Below are positions 46,100-57,200 of a stretch of DNA of 64,000 nt, piece after piece. The first letter of the stretch is position 1, and every line of letters begins with the position of its first letter. The stretch is from positions 16,734,077-16,798,076 of the forward strand of contig OX335646.2 in assembly GCA_946894095.1 (NCBI GenBank), read 5' to 3'. A model generated the notes under the pieces. That model saw nothing but the letters and a program-made list of their open reading frames with translations, ran no database searches and was not told where the DNA came from. Origin of the DNA: Incurvaria masculella (taxonomy: Eukaryota; Arthropoda; Insecta; Lepidoptera; Incurvariidae). The translations under genes and the position numbers were made by a program.

Positions 46100-46942
46100 G
46101 CCTCATGAGTAGGTTGCCTCTTTCAGTTCAGTTCAGTTCATTGCCACAAAATGGCGTTTATTTTCATATTTTAGAAACATACATGATTACATTATGCTGT
46201 ACACGCGAAACCTTTCGGTTTGTCTGCGTGTGACTATACGTGGGCTATTTAATGTTTACATTCCAAGCAATTTTTGTTCTTTTACATTGCACATTTATAT
46301 TGCATAACATGAATATAATGCCTGGTTTATGTATTATTATGATCTGGGATTATTTTCAAAATCTGATTACAATGCTTCAATTGTAGATGTCGCTGAAACT
46401 CAAATTTAATAGGTAAATTCATTAGTAGGATTTTAATAAGTAAAAAATATTTCCTCATTGCTGATGGCTTGTTTAAAATATCAGCTTCATAAATAACATA
46501 TTTTTCAATCTCTGGGAATCTGAAGATTCAGAGTCACTCTCTTCGTAAATTTTTCATCAATTCTCTTTCTTCTAACTCTTAGGGTATTTTTCACCATCTG
46601 CTGATTAGCTTATATATAAGCATTGTCTTTTTATTAAATAGATTATTATTGATTGATTTATTATTGACTTTTTTTATTTAGAGATAGAAAGCACAGAACC
46701 TCCAAAATGAACATGAGTAATTGAAACTTGGTGCGATGGGGCGGGGCGCAGCTGTGGTGGCCAACCCATTTATTTAATTAATGTTTCTGCTAACAGTATA
46801 ATGTGCTTATAGAATTGCTGGTGTTTTGAGGGAAGGGTAGTAAACGAATGCGTGCGCGCGCGCTCAATTTATATTTGCACAAATATTCAATTGCAAAGTT
46901 TCTTGTCGGTTCTTCACCAGAGCAGAGGTCTTGGTCCTTACT
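46100..46942. other. Mostly unassigned
   Basis: 46350-46415 is the inverted relative of 38848-38900. 46580-46612 is half of the MITE at 44131. A CAGTTCAGTTCAGTTCA run occurs at about 46125. No gene is supported. Confidence 0.35.
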
Positions 46943-47185
46943 GTCAGCCTCGGTAGCCCAGTGGTGTGAGGCCTTGAAATTCAGTAAGCTGGTTGAAGCA
47001 ACTCTGAGGGCGTATTGGTTCTAAATGGGTGACCGTTATCAACCATTATGACTGGTCGTGGCTCGGATGCCACGTGAAAATGTAGGTCCCCTTACTTACT
47101 AGGTGGTAGGGTCAATTCTGCCCGGGTTCCTACCGCATTAAAGATGTCCGTGTTTTCAATCCAGCTCAATGTACCTGAGCCGCCA
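46943..47185 (+). mobile_element. SINE copy with tRNA-like and 5S-like boxes
   Basis: GCCTCGGTAGCCCAGTGGTG resembles a tRNA A-box region, and TAAATGGGTGACCGTTATC resembles the 5S rRNA internal box C (GGATGGGTGACCG). The body then continues as in other SINE copies: CCCTTACTTACTAGGTGG, CTGCCCGGGTTCCTACCGC, TTTTCAATCCAGCTCAATGT. The mixed promoter reading is tentative. Confidence 0.55.
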
Positions 47186-47189
47186 GCGA

Positions 47190-48595
47190 ATGTCCGCCAT
47201 CAACCGGTCTTCCGGTGGGGCGTCCTACCGTAACCCGCTCGAACGATGCGACTCCCTCCTCCCGCTTCACTTCCGCACGATGCAAGTGCTTCAAAGCAAT
47301 CGCGTTGGAATGTGCTACTTTTAAATGGGACCGTACCCCAGCTAGTACTATATACATACATAAGATCTTTTAAAAATAAGTAGTTAATTATTTTTAACAA
47401 CTTTTATTAAGAAGCTAAGTAAAATTTCATTTCTCGGATTTATTAAAAGAATCCATTCCTTTCAGTATTTTAAACAACTTTTGCCAAGAAACTATGCATC
47501 TATTTGTAATCCTGCCCTCCCATCCTTCTCAGGAACCCTTTACATAATTTTATTTAATAATTATTTGGCAAATATTACATATAGATAGTTTTAGTGTAGC
47601 ATAGTTTTTTGGCAAAAGTTCTATATCAGATACTGAATCAACCTTGAAATTTTTAGTACTTATGCTCAAGACAACTTATACAGACACTTATGTTTTTAGA
47701 TATCTATTTCAACATGCCTCATGTGATTCATAATCAAATACCATATCAATCCGGTTTGGTGACGAAAGATATGATGATGTACGTATCATTAATCATAATT
47801 TCATCATTTCTGGTTACATTGGTCATATTTCCAGGTTGCATGCCTGCCTTTTTGAAGAAAGTGTAGAGCTGCTTCGCTGGTAGTCCTCTTAATCCGACTT
47901 CGAGGCTCTCAATAATATGAGCTTAGCATCGATTTTGGCAGGCCTATATTCTTCAAGAATCGATAGAGTTTTTCTCTGGGGACTATTGCTTTAAAAGCAA
48001 AAAATTCAGTATTTAACCCATTTCTTACTGCGTGGTCTACTAAAATCCGGTATTTGCTTACTTCGAAGTTGTAGTCCTTTTGTATTTTAGTTTTCCAAGT
48101 TCTACTTGTTTTGTTGCTTTTTAAAATACAAGTATGTCCGGTCTGTATACTGTGTTAAAGATTTCTGAAGGTATCTGGTAATGCTTCTCATTTGTGTCCA
48201 TCAGCAATTCACAATCTTTACCTGCCCCTAATATAGAGAAACTTTTGCCCTATCTTTAGGCAGTGGTTTCAGGTTTAACAAAGTGTACCCTCTGAAACCT
48301 ATAACCTCTCTTATAATTTAGAGGACTCTATCATGACGTCTCGTATGGCCTCTCTCAAGCATATTTTTTTACGGACAAAATTTCATGACAACCATAAAAA
48401 CCTAACAGGTGAATTCACACCTTATATAAAATTTAAAGTAAACGTTGAATGTGATATGTATAATCGACCGTGAAGCAAGGACACATTAATCAAAGAAAGA
48501 GCCCAGTTAAAAGAACTTCTTCACGAATATACTGGCTTGCAAAGGCTGGACCCAAACCAGCAATCTACGTGATATGTATACATACATACATATTA
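47190..48595. other. Unassigned, with a short SINE-like tail
   Basis: 47190-47350 has short opposing frames of no known family. 47820-48340 contains mildly coding-looking broken text on the minus strand that I cannot assign, possibly an old retroelement. 48425-48570 (GTGAAGCAAGGACAC ... GGCTGGACCCAAACCAGC) is a relative of the SINE at 36785. Confidence 0.3.
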
Positions 48596-49874
48596 GGCTG
48601 GGGAAAAAGTTTATTCGCATTTTTTAAGAAAATTCAAAACATTTTTTAATTTGGTTTATTTACATTTAACTAAAGTATGTAGGTACCATTTTGTTCGATA
48701 ACTTTTTGCCATCTTGTAGGTAGGGACATGATCCCATTGCTATAGAAATATTGGGACTTCTGATCAATATACCGCGACAAGTGGTTTTGGCAGTCCTCTC
48801 GTGATGTTAACCTGACACTGCCTAAAGAATTCTGAAGAGACCTAAACAGGTGGAAATCTGTAGGTGCAAGGTCAGGATTATACGGCGGATGCATTAACAC
48901 CTCCCAGCCAAACTCTCTGAGTTTTTGCTGAGTGGCTAAAGATGTGTGAGGTCTAGCGTTATCATGATGAAAAACCACACCCCTTCTGTTGATTAATTCC
49001 GGCCGCTTTCTCTCAACTTCTTGCTTTAATCTCATCAGTTGTTCGCAGTAGAGTTCAGAATCGATGGTCCTGCCTGGTGGTAACAGCTCATAATTAATAA
49101 TGCCCTTCCAATCCCACCACACACACAGCATCACCTTGTTGCGAGTTAACCCGGGTTTCGCCACAGTCTGTGAAGCTTGACCGGCCTTTGACCACGACCT
49201 TTTTCGCACGTTCTTGTCGTACGTGATCCACTTTTCATCACCAGTTATCAGCTTCTTCAAAAATGGTTCGGTTTCATTACGTCGTAATAAAGAATCACAA
49301 ATGAGTACACGGTTCATAAGGTTTCTTTCAGTGAGCTCGTGAGGTACCCAAATATCGAGCTTTTTTGTGTACCCAGTTTTTTTCAAATGCGCCAAAACTG
49401 TTTTGTGGTCAATTCCTAGTTCTTCAGCTACGTCGTAACTACTGATATGCCGATCTTGCTCCACTTTTTCAAAAATGGCATCCATTTTATCCGTAATAGG
49501 GCGACCAGAGCGACGTGCATCTTTGACATCAAAATTTCCGGATTGAAAACGCTTAAACCAAATTTGTGCTACTCTCACAGACACTGCACTAGGTCCATAA
49601 ACATCGCAAATTTTTTTCGCGGCTTGCGTTGCATTTTTACCTTTTTTGTAGTAAAATTTTAAAATGTATCGAATTTCTTCATTAGATTCACTCATTTTGA
49701 CAGTACGAAAAACAAATGAGAATCACACATTTTCCTAATTTGAATTTGGAATTGTGTTCTTTAAAATTTAAACTTTCAATGATACCAAAACCAGCCAGAT
49801 ACAAATAGTATAGCCAAAGAGATTTTATTACAAGTTCATACATACTATAATGCGAAAAGACTTTTTCCCCGACC
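48596..49874 (-). mobile_element. Full-length mariner element
   Basis: The left TIR GGCTGGGGAAAAAGTTTATT and the right TIR (reverse complement GGTCGGGGAAAAAGTCTTTT) are imperfect inverted repeats of about 26 bases ending in CGCATT, each flanked by TA (48594-48595, 49875-49876), the mariner target. The interior is almost entirely the transposase gene. Total length, about 1.28 kb, is normal for mariner. Confidence 0.93.
48670..49695 (-). CDS. Mariner transposase, 341 aa, apparently intact
   Basis: Cut-and-paste transposase that excises the element and inserts it at TA dinucleotides. The single uninterrupted frame has helix-turn-helix DNA-binding text in the N-terminal third (QIWFKRFQSGNFDVKDA, residues 44-60; SSYDVAEELGIDHKTVLAHL near 85-104). 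It has the WVPHEL linker motif at 116-121, and the catalytic triad D153 (TGDEKW), D245 (HHDNARPH) and D280 (NPDLAPTDFH). The 34-residue gap between the second and third aspartates is the classical D,D34D. Length is in the usual 340-350 range and the start is the first ATG of the frame. No stop or shift is visible, so the copy may be recent and could still be functional. The long 3' part is AT-rich without introns. Confidence 0.95.
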   Translation of the reverse strand: MSESNEEIRYILKFYYKKGKNATQAAKKICDVYGPSAVSVRVAQIWFKRFQSGNFDVKDARRSGRPITDKMDAIFEKVEQDRHISSYDVAEELGIDHKTVLAHLKKTGYTKKLDIWVPHELTERNLMNRVLICDSLLRRNETEPFLKKLITGDEKWITYDKNVRKRSWSKAGQASQTVAKPGLTRNKVMLCVWWDWKGIINYELLPPGRTIDSELYCEQLMRLKQEVERKRPELINRRGVVFHHDNARPHTSLATQQKLREFGWEVLMHPPYNPDLAPTDFHLFRSLQNSLGSVRLTSREDCQNHLSRYIDQKSQYFYSNGIMSLPTRWQKVIEQNGTYIL

Positions 49875-49876
49875 TA

Positions 49877-50570
49877 TCACACACCTTCTTAGTACAAAAA
49901 AGTATATTTATTTATCAAAGTAACCCTAAATATATATGTTATAACCTATACCAAACTCACGACATTTCAGCAGGGTCGCATAACTTCTTCGATAGAGCTC
50001 CAAATTGTCTTAAATTGTTTGCGATGAATTATTCCAAAGTGAGGTGAATGTATCAGATCACTTGGTTGGTGTTTTTGTATTGCCCTCTCCATGAGTCACT
50101 TCTCATTTACTGCTAGCTGTGCATTGCATACCCACTGTTGCTTCACATCTTGTTACTTCATACTGTGAAGCCACAAATTGTGCAGATGAATTTATTGTAA
50201 TTTGTCTAAATTTTATTTCGTAAGCTCTCACTCGATAGTAATAATAGTAATATAATTGATCATAACAATTGTGTAGAGATTTTTTATTACTATAATTTCT
50301 AGCAATATTGTTACGAGTTAAAAACAGGTTTATGTAAAAGTAGTCAGGCAAGTTTTTTACTGAACAATGCTTTGGTTTTACACAATCATAGGTACCATGG
50401 ATGTATGTATGTACGTGTGTGTTATGTATGGGTTCATTGTGCATAAAATAGGTTCATATTTTTGTTGTCAATGTTACAGTCAGTGTAACTATGGTATATA
50501 GGTAGTATAGTAATGCTAATAAACTGGAATTTACAACCACACCTAAACATTAGACTTGCTGGATTCATTA
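49877..50570. other. Unassigned AT-rich stretch
   Basis: Contains a TATGTATGTACGTGTGTGTT simple stretch near 50405. No gene is recognised. Confidence 0.25.
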
Positions 50571-50579
50571 CTCCACGTT

Positions 50580-51263
50580 CCTCGAATGGCCATAGCGGTG
50601 GGGGGACAACGAAGGCGGCCTCGCGCCGCCGCCGACGCCGCGGCCGCCCCGGTGTGGCTTGAGCGGGGGGAGCGTGGCTGACCATGTCAACAAACTCTAC
50701 CTGCCTCGCCTCACGCCCCTCTCCGCGGACCTCGCGCCTTGCTTCCTCGCCCGACGGCCTTGTGTGACATCATCTTGCTTCACCACATTTTATGCCCTCT
50801 ACCGCAGCCACGTGGCTTCTGCAATTTAAATTAGGATTAACGGTAAAATTGCACCACGGCGAGATGTAACAGCAGGCTACTGCCGAAATTGGCCCGCAAA
50901 TTGTGGCGGTGAAAGTAGCTGTCTCAGTAACCGAAGCGAAACGAGGCGTGCGCGGGCCGGAGGCGGTGGTGCGGTGCGCGCGGGGAGGAGACGTGGCGCT
51001 ACAGCCGCGGCGCTCGTGCAATCGGGCAGTCTTCCGCGTGCTTCTTGGAACAAGCTCGCGATTCTTTCTCGCGTGTAGTGTTCTCACGTAGGCGCCTCGT
51101 GTTGTCGTGTTCTCGCACCGGCGCCTCGTGCTGTCGTTAACTCTTTGACTGGCATCTTTCGAGGAGATGCCAGCTGCGGTGATAGGCACTTCCCCGATCG
51201 CGAGAGGGTCAATGTCGGGCGGGCCGTTGCGATGAAACTTCTTCGGGTGCGTGAGGCAAGACA
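50580..51263 (+). promoter_or_regulatory. GC-rich island upstream of TPD52 (promoter / 5' UTR region)
   Basis: GC- and CpG-rich from about 50590 to the first coding ATG at 51264, with a break near 50820-50880. The ATG context AGACAATGA is good for insects (A at -3). Position directly before the first coding exon suggests the 5' UTR and core promoter. No TATA box or clear initiator could be chosen. Confidence 0.5.
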
Positions 51264-54200
51264 ATGAGAGCGTCGCTGTCGGCGGCGGCGAGCGAGGAGC
51301 GGGAGCGGGAGTCCGAGCGGGAGCCGGCGATGCGGCCGGAGGAGTGGGGCGCGGGCGAGCTCGCCAGCCTCGAGTACATGGAGGACCCGTACTTTTTGCC
51401 GCCGGAAGGCGACTCGACGCCGAGTTTCGACGTGGCCGTGGACGACGAGGAGGTGCGACCGCTGTGCTGGCGCGGTGGAGGGAGCGGAGCAGACCGCGAC
51501 TTCGGAGAACATTTTGTCGATTGGTCGACGCTGCCGGACCTCGCCGACAATGCTCTCTGCATAGAGACCGAGTTCTACGTTGACAACCGCCGTCGCCGCC
51601 TGCGCATCTTCAGGAAGAAGATGCGCGATGTGCGTGTCACCTTCCAGGACCTCTCGAAGCCCTATCTTGCCAAGGTGTCGAGCCACGCCAACTACAAGAA
51701 GTTCCTAGGCATCACGCCGGCAGGTTCGTGCTGTTGATGCGAGCTGGCCGACGCGACGTGCGTGGGTGATTATCGGTAGACGCGTCTCACGTCGCACGCC
51801 GCCCCGTCTCGTACTTGCATTATCAATCTATGCGATGCGGCGCGGCGGCGGCGGTGCCCGTCCGATACGACCGCAGTTTATTTGTGGAATCGGAGTAGAA
51901 CACTCGCGAACACGATGGATAGAATTCGAGGTCACATTCCCAAATTCTTGAAGATATTTTCTTAGATTTTTTATAAATTCTGTGAAAATGCAAAACATTT
52001 TTCTTGCATAACTTCGCAGTTTCGCGCGCACTCACTCGGGCGATTGTTTAACCGAGTGTTGCTTTAAATGAGCTGGAGTGACTGAGCCCGGCCTTTTACT
52101 TGTCTGTGGAGTTGAAATTAAATGAGGTTTATTAATTTAGGTTTTTTTTACTGCAGATTTTAGGAACATCAAATCCCAGATCATATTACAGAATTGAATG
52201 TCAGAAGCATCGTAAAACAATTTTCTATGCGTACCTAGATTTAGAAATTGCGAACTTACCTAAAACTACAAAAAAAAATCTTCTTTTTAGTTGTTTCTGG
52301 CACCTCATCCTGATGTAGTGGAATACATTGGAATTTAATCAAAGAGCCATTCCGTATCTTTTTATTTTTGTAGTGTAATGTATTATCGGTGAAAGGATAA
52401 ATCTTGTAAGCAAACATACTCATGCACATGATGGTGATCATAAACGTAATATCGTTTTGGCCGACAGCGGAAGATGCACTGACGGCAGGTGGCGGCGCTG
52501 CCAGCCCGGGCTCAGAGCGGCCGGCGTCCCCGGCCTCCGAGCTCGCCGGCCTCACGCTCGAGGAGCAGGAGCAGCTCAAGGCGGAGTGGAGCCGCGAGCT
52601 GGCGCGCGTCGAGGACGAGATCGCTACACTACGCACTGTGCTCCAGAGCAAGGTACCTACTCACTACCAGCGTGCTAGCTCTGTATCAGTGTAAGGGGCG
52701 GTGCGCGGCGTCCAAGCTCGCCGGCCTCACGCTCGAGGAGCAGGAGCAGCTCAAGGCGGAGTGGAGCCGCGAGCTGGCGCGCGTCGAGGACGAGATCGCT
52801 ACACTACGCACTGTGCTCCAGAGCAAGGTACCTACTCACTACCAGCGTGCTAGCTCTGTATCAGTGTAAGGGGCGGTGCGCGGCGTCCAAGCTCGCCGGC
52901 CTCACGCTCGAGGAGCAGGAGCAGCTCAAGGCGGAGTGGAGCCGCGAGCTGGCGCGCGTCGAGGACGAGATCGCTACACTACGCACTGTGCTCCAGAGCA
53001 AGGTACCTACTCACTACCAGCGTGCTAGCTCTGTATCAGTGTAAGGGGCGGTGCGCGGCGTCCAAGCTCGCCGGCCTCACGCTCGAGGAGCAGGAGCAGC
53101 TCAAGGCGGAGTGGAGCCGCGAGCTGGCGCGCGTCGAGGACGAGATCGCTACACTACGCACTGTGCTCCAGAGCAAGGTACCTACTCACTACCAGCGTGC
53201 TAGCTCTGTATCAGTGTAAGGGGCGGTGCGCGGCGTCCAAGCTCGCCGGCCTCACGCTCGAGGAGCAGGAGCAGCTCAAGGCGGAGTGGAGCCGCGAGCT
53301 GGCGCGCGTCGAGGACGAGATCGCTACACTACGCACTGTGCTCCAGAGCAAGGTACCTACTCACTACCAGCGTGCTAGCTCTGTATCAGTGTAAGGGGCG
53401 GTGCGCGGCGTCCAAGCTCGCCGGCCTCACGCTCGAGGAGCAGGAGCAGCTCAAGGCGGAGTGGAGCCGCGAGCTGGCGCGCGTCGAGGACGAGATCGCT
53501 ACACTACGCACTGTGCTCCAGAGCAAGGTACCTACTCACTACCAGCGTGCTAGCTCTGTATCAGTGTAAGGGGCGGTGCGCGGCGTCCAAGCTCGCCGGC
53601 CTCACGCTCGAGGAGCAGGAGCAGCTCAAGGCGGAGTGGAGCCGCGAGCTGGCGCGCGTCGAGGACGAGATCGCTACACTACGCACTGTGCTCCAGAGCA
53701 AGGTACCTACTCACTACCAGCGTGCTAGCTCTGTATCAGTGTAAGGGGCGGTGCGCGGCGTCCAAGCTCGCCGGCCTCACGCTCGAGGAGCAGGAGCAGC
53801 TCAAGGCGGAGTGGAGCCGCGAGCTGGCGCGCGTCGAGGACGAGATCGCTACACTACGCACTGTGCTCCAGAGCAAGGTACCTACTCACTACCAGCGTGC
53901 TAGCTCTGTATCAGTGTAAGGGACGGTGCGCGGCGTCCAAGCTCGCCGGCCTCACGCTCGAGGAGCAGGAGCAGCTCAAGGCGGAGTGGAGCCGCGAGCT
54001 GGCGCGCGTCGAGGACGAGATCGCTACACTACGCACGGTGCTCCAGAGCAAGGTACCTACTGACTACCAGCGTGCTAGCTCTGTATCAGTGTAGGGGGCG
54101 GTACGCGGCGTCCAAGCTCGCCGGCCTCACGCTCGAGGAGCAGGAGCAGCTCAAGACGGAGTGGAGCCGCGAGCTGGCGCGCGTCGAGGACGAGACAGCT

Positions 54201-57200
54201 ACACTCCTTGCTGCACAGCGGATACCTACTGACTGCCAGCATGCTAGCTCTGTATCAGGGAGGAACGCGGCGTAGGAGCTTTCTTGTCTTACGTGCAGAA
54301 GCACCTAAAGTCAGAGCTGTGAACTGGAGCTAAAAATATCTGTTAATGAAGTTACACTATATTTCTGCTTGTGCCTGTTGAATAGCTGGATCAACTTATG
54401 ATACAGTTTTCGTTGTATTCAGGTCCGTCAGAGCTCGGAGTTAAAGCGTAAGCTCGGAATAAGTGTGTGGAAGGAAATCACTGAAGACGTCAACCAGGGC
54501 CTGAAGAATGTGAAGGAGAGCCACGCGTGAGTATGAAAATCACCTCGCACCATTTCCTCTCATTTCTTGCGCTCCAATCAATTTACGACCTAGGAATGCT
54601 GAATGATCATAATAAAAATCTTAAGTAATTTAGTTGAAGAGCCAACAATTTTAATAAACATGTCTAAATATGCAGACATAATTTTCCCAGAAAGTTTTCG
54701 TACATTATGTTGATTTGAATCCTGCCTACACTTGCCCTCCCTCAATTTCGTGTTGTGTAGTTTTGGATACATTGTATTATGCATGTGGTGATGGTATCTG
54801 TAAAATGCATTTCTTTTCTTTTTGCTTTATTGAAATTTGTTTCTTTGTATTCTTAACTACCCTATTACTTGTTCAAAGTAAATTTGCACTGCATGATCTC
54901 TACAATCCTTCAAGAGTTTCATTGTTTATGTATTGTTCGCTTGTTTTTTTAGTTAGTTATTGCATATTGTTTTTGCTTTCTTCTCATCGCAGCTATCAAA
55001 CTGTAGAGAGTCGCGTCGGGCAGCTCACTAAGGCGGTCGTTGAGACTCCGGCGTAAGTAAAAAGTGGCGTTTGCCTCAACTTCACTAGACTGGGGCTGGA
55101 TGAATGACTCAGCGTTTCAAGAACTTTTTGTTGGTTGGGCACCATGCATACAACTATGAAGGCGGTTTTCTGTGCTTTGTCCGCTTGACTAACTATGCAG
55201 AGCACACATTTTTTTATTTATGTATACCTAATTTTGATATATATTTTCAGTTTAATTTAAAATGTTAGTTTTTTTCACAGCCTTTTCACTGACATCCTCT
55301 ATAGACGAACACTATCCCCAATCTCTAAGCATGGAAGTTTCATTTATTCTTGATTTTTTTAATTTTATTTCCAACTTTGTTATTAGACTCATCAAAATAT
55401 AAAATGAGGGCTTAAAAAATAAGAACGTAAATTGTAAAGTTTACACGCAAAACATACGCAGGTATTTTAATTTCTATGCACATTTGGGTCTAGTTGACTC
55501 TAAAGCCTGAACCTTTTGTATTTTGATAGTTTCGAATTGCATACATTTTATTTGACGTGTAACAATAAAATTGATTTGCTTTTACTTCCCTCCAACAAAC
55601 AGCTACCAAAACGTAGAAAATCGCGTGGGACAGATCTCGAAGGCTGTGACCGAAGCCCCCGCGTAAGTAGAGCCTTGTGTAGTCCTTACGCTCATTGTGA
55701 CTTGGGGCCTCCCTGGAGCTCTGCTACCACTACATAGATACACATCCCCATTCCGCTTTCGTCAGTACGTGACTGGCAGCACCAACCAATTAGTATGACA
55801 ATCCATCGTTTGTAATATCGCGTAATATGTTCATAGTACCTGTGTTCACATTCATATAATAACTCCTGGCAATTTTGTATTTGTGTTTAATTTATATATG
55901 CACTCTCATAAACTAAACATATTATTGTGGCGTCTAATATTAACAGTGGAGCTTCTTATCTGTTATTAAACATAAGACGATCAAACCAGTACAAAGAAAA
56001 ACCATTACATGTCTCGATTGTATCTACGAGGGTGGTCAGAAAAGTTTCCATCCTAACAAAGATGCAAGTTTTTTTTCTCTTTCAATTATTTTTTATTTCT
56101 CTACAAATGTTTCTTGTAAGTCTACACACTTCTCCCAGCGATGTTCCCATCTCATTTCATATAGTGCTCCGTAATCAATAATTAATCAATAATAATCAAT
56201 AATTAATGGCTCCTCATTTGACATAAATCTCTGATTAGGAATAAAAAGCAGGTTCAAGCAGTTCAAACCGTAATTCATATTTTCGTCATGGCAACCGCTG
56301 AGATGTGAGGCCCATCTCATTGTATTGTTAAAATGTTTTAGACCACCGTGGTATGTACTTTATAATAATCTAATTTAGCTGTTTCGAGAGAGATATTTTT
56401 TGTGTAATATTACTTAATTTCATATTCTAATTTATTTCTTTTTGGATGTGTTAATTATTCTTTTAAATTGGTGAAAATACGTCCTGCTGTGTTGTTGTTT
56501 CCTACCTTCTCAACTTTAAAAATTAGAAAAAAATGTTAAAATCTGGCTCTCGTCTAACGTTGATTGGTTGGTTCTGCAGATACCAAAAAACTGAATCTGT
56601 GATAAAGTCTACGGCGGAGAAGACAACGTCTATCCTGGGCGGCATAACGGCCGGAGTCAGTAGCAAGCTGGGCCAGATGCGCAACTCGGACTCGTTCCGC
56701 TCCATCGAGGAACGAGTGGGCACAGCCTACGAGAGTGTTAAGGTATAGTACTAAGGAGATGCCTATCCTGGGCGGCATCACGGTCGGCGTCAGCAGCAAG
56801 CTAGGCCAGATAAGCCACTCGGACTCGTTCCCCTCCATCAAGGAACGAGTGGGCACAGCCTACGAGAGTGTTAAGGTATAGTACTAAGGAGATGCCTATC
56901 CTGGGCGGCATCACGGTCGGCGTCAGCAGCAAGCTAGGCCAGATAAGCCACTCGGACTCGTTCCCCTCCATCAAGGAACGAGTGGGCACAGCCTACGAGA
57001 GTGTTAAGGTATAGTACTAAGGAGATGCCTATCCTGGGCGGCATCACGGTCGGCGTCAGCAGCAAGCTAGGCCAGATAAGCCACTCGGACTCGTTCCCCT
57101 CCATCAAGGAACGAGTGGGCACAGCCTACGAGAGTGTTAAGGTATAGAACTAAGGAGATGCCTATCCTGGGCGGCATCACGGTCGGCGTCAGCAGCAAGC

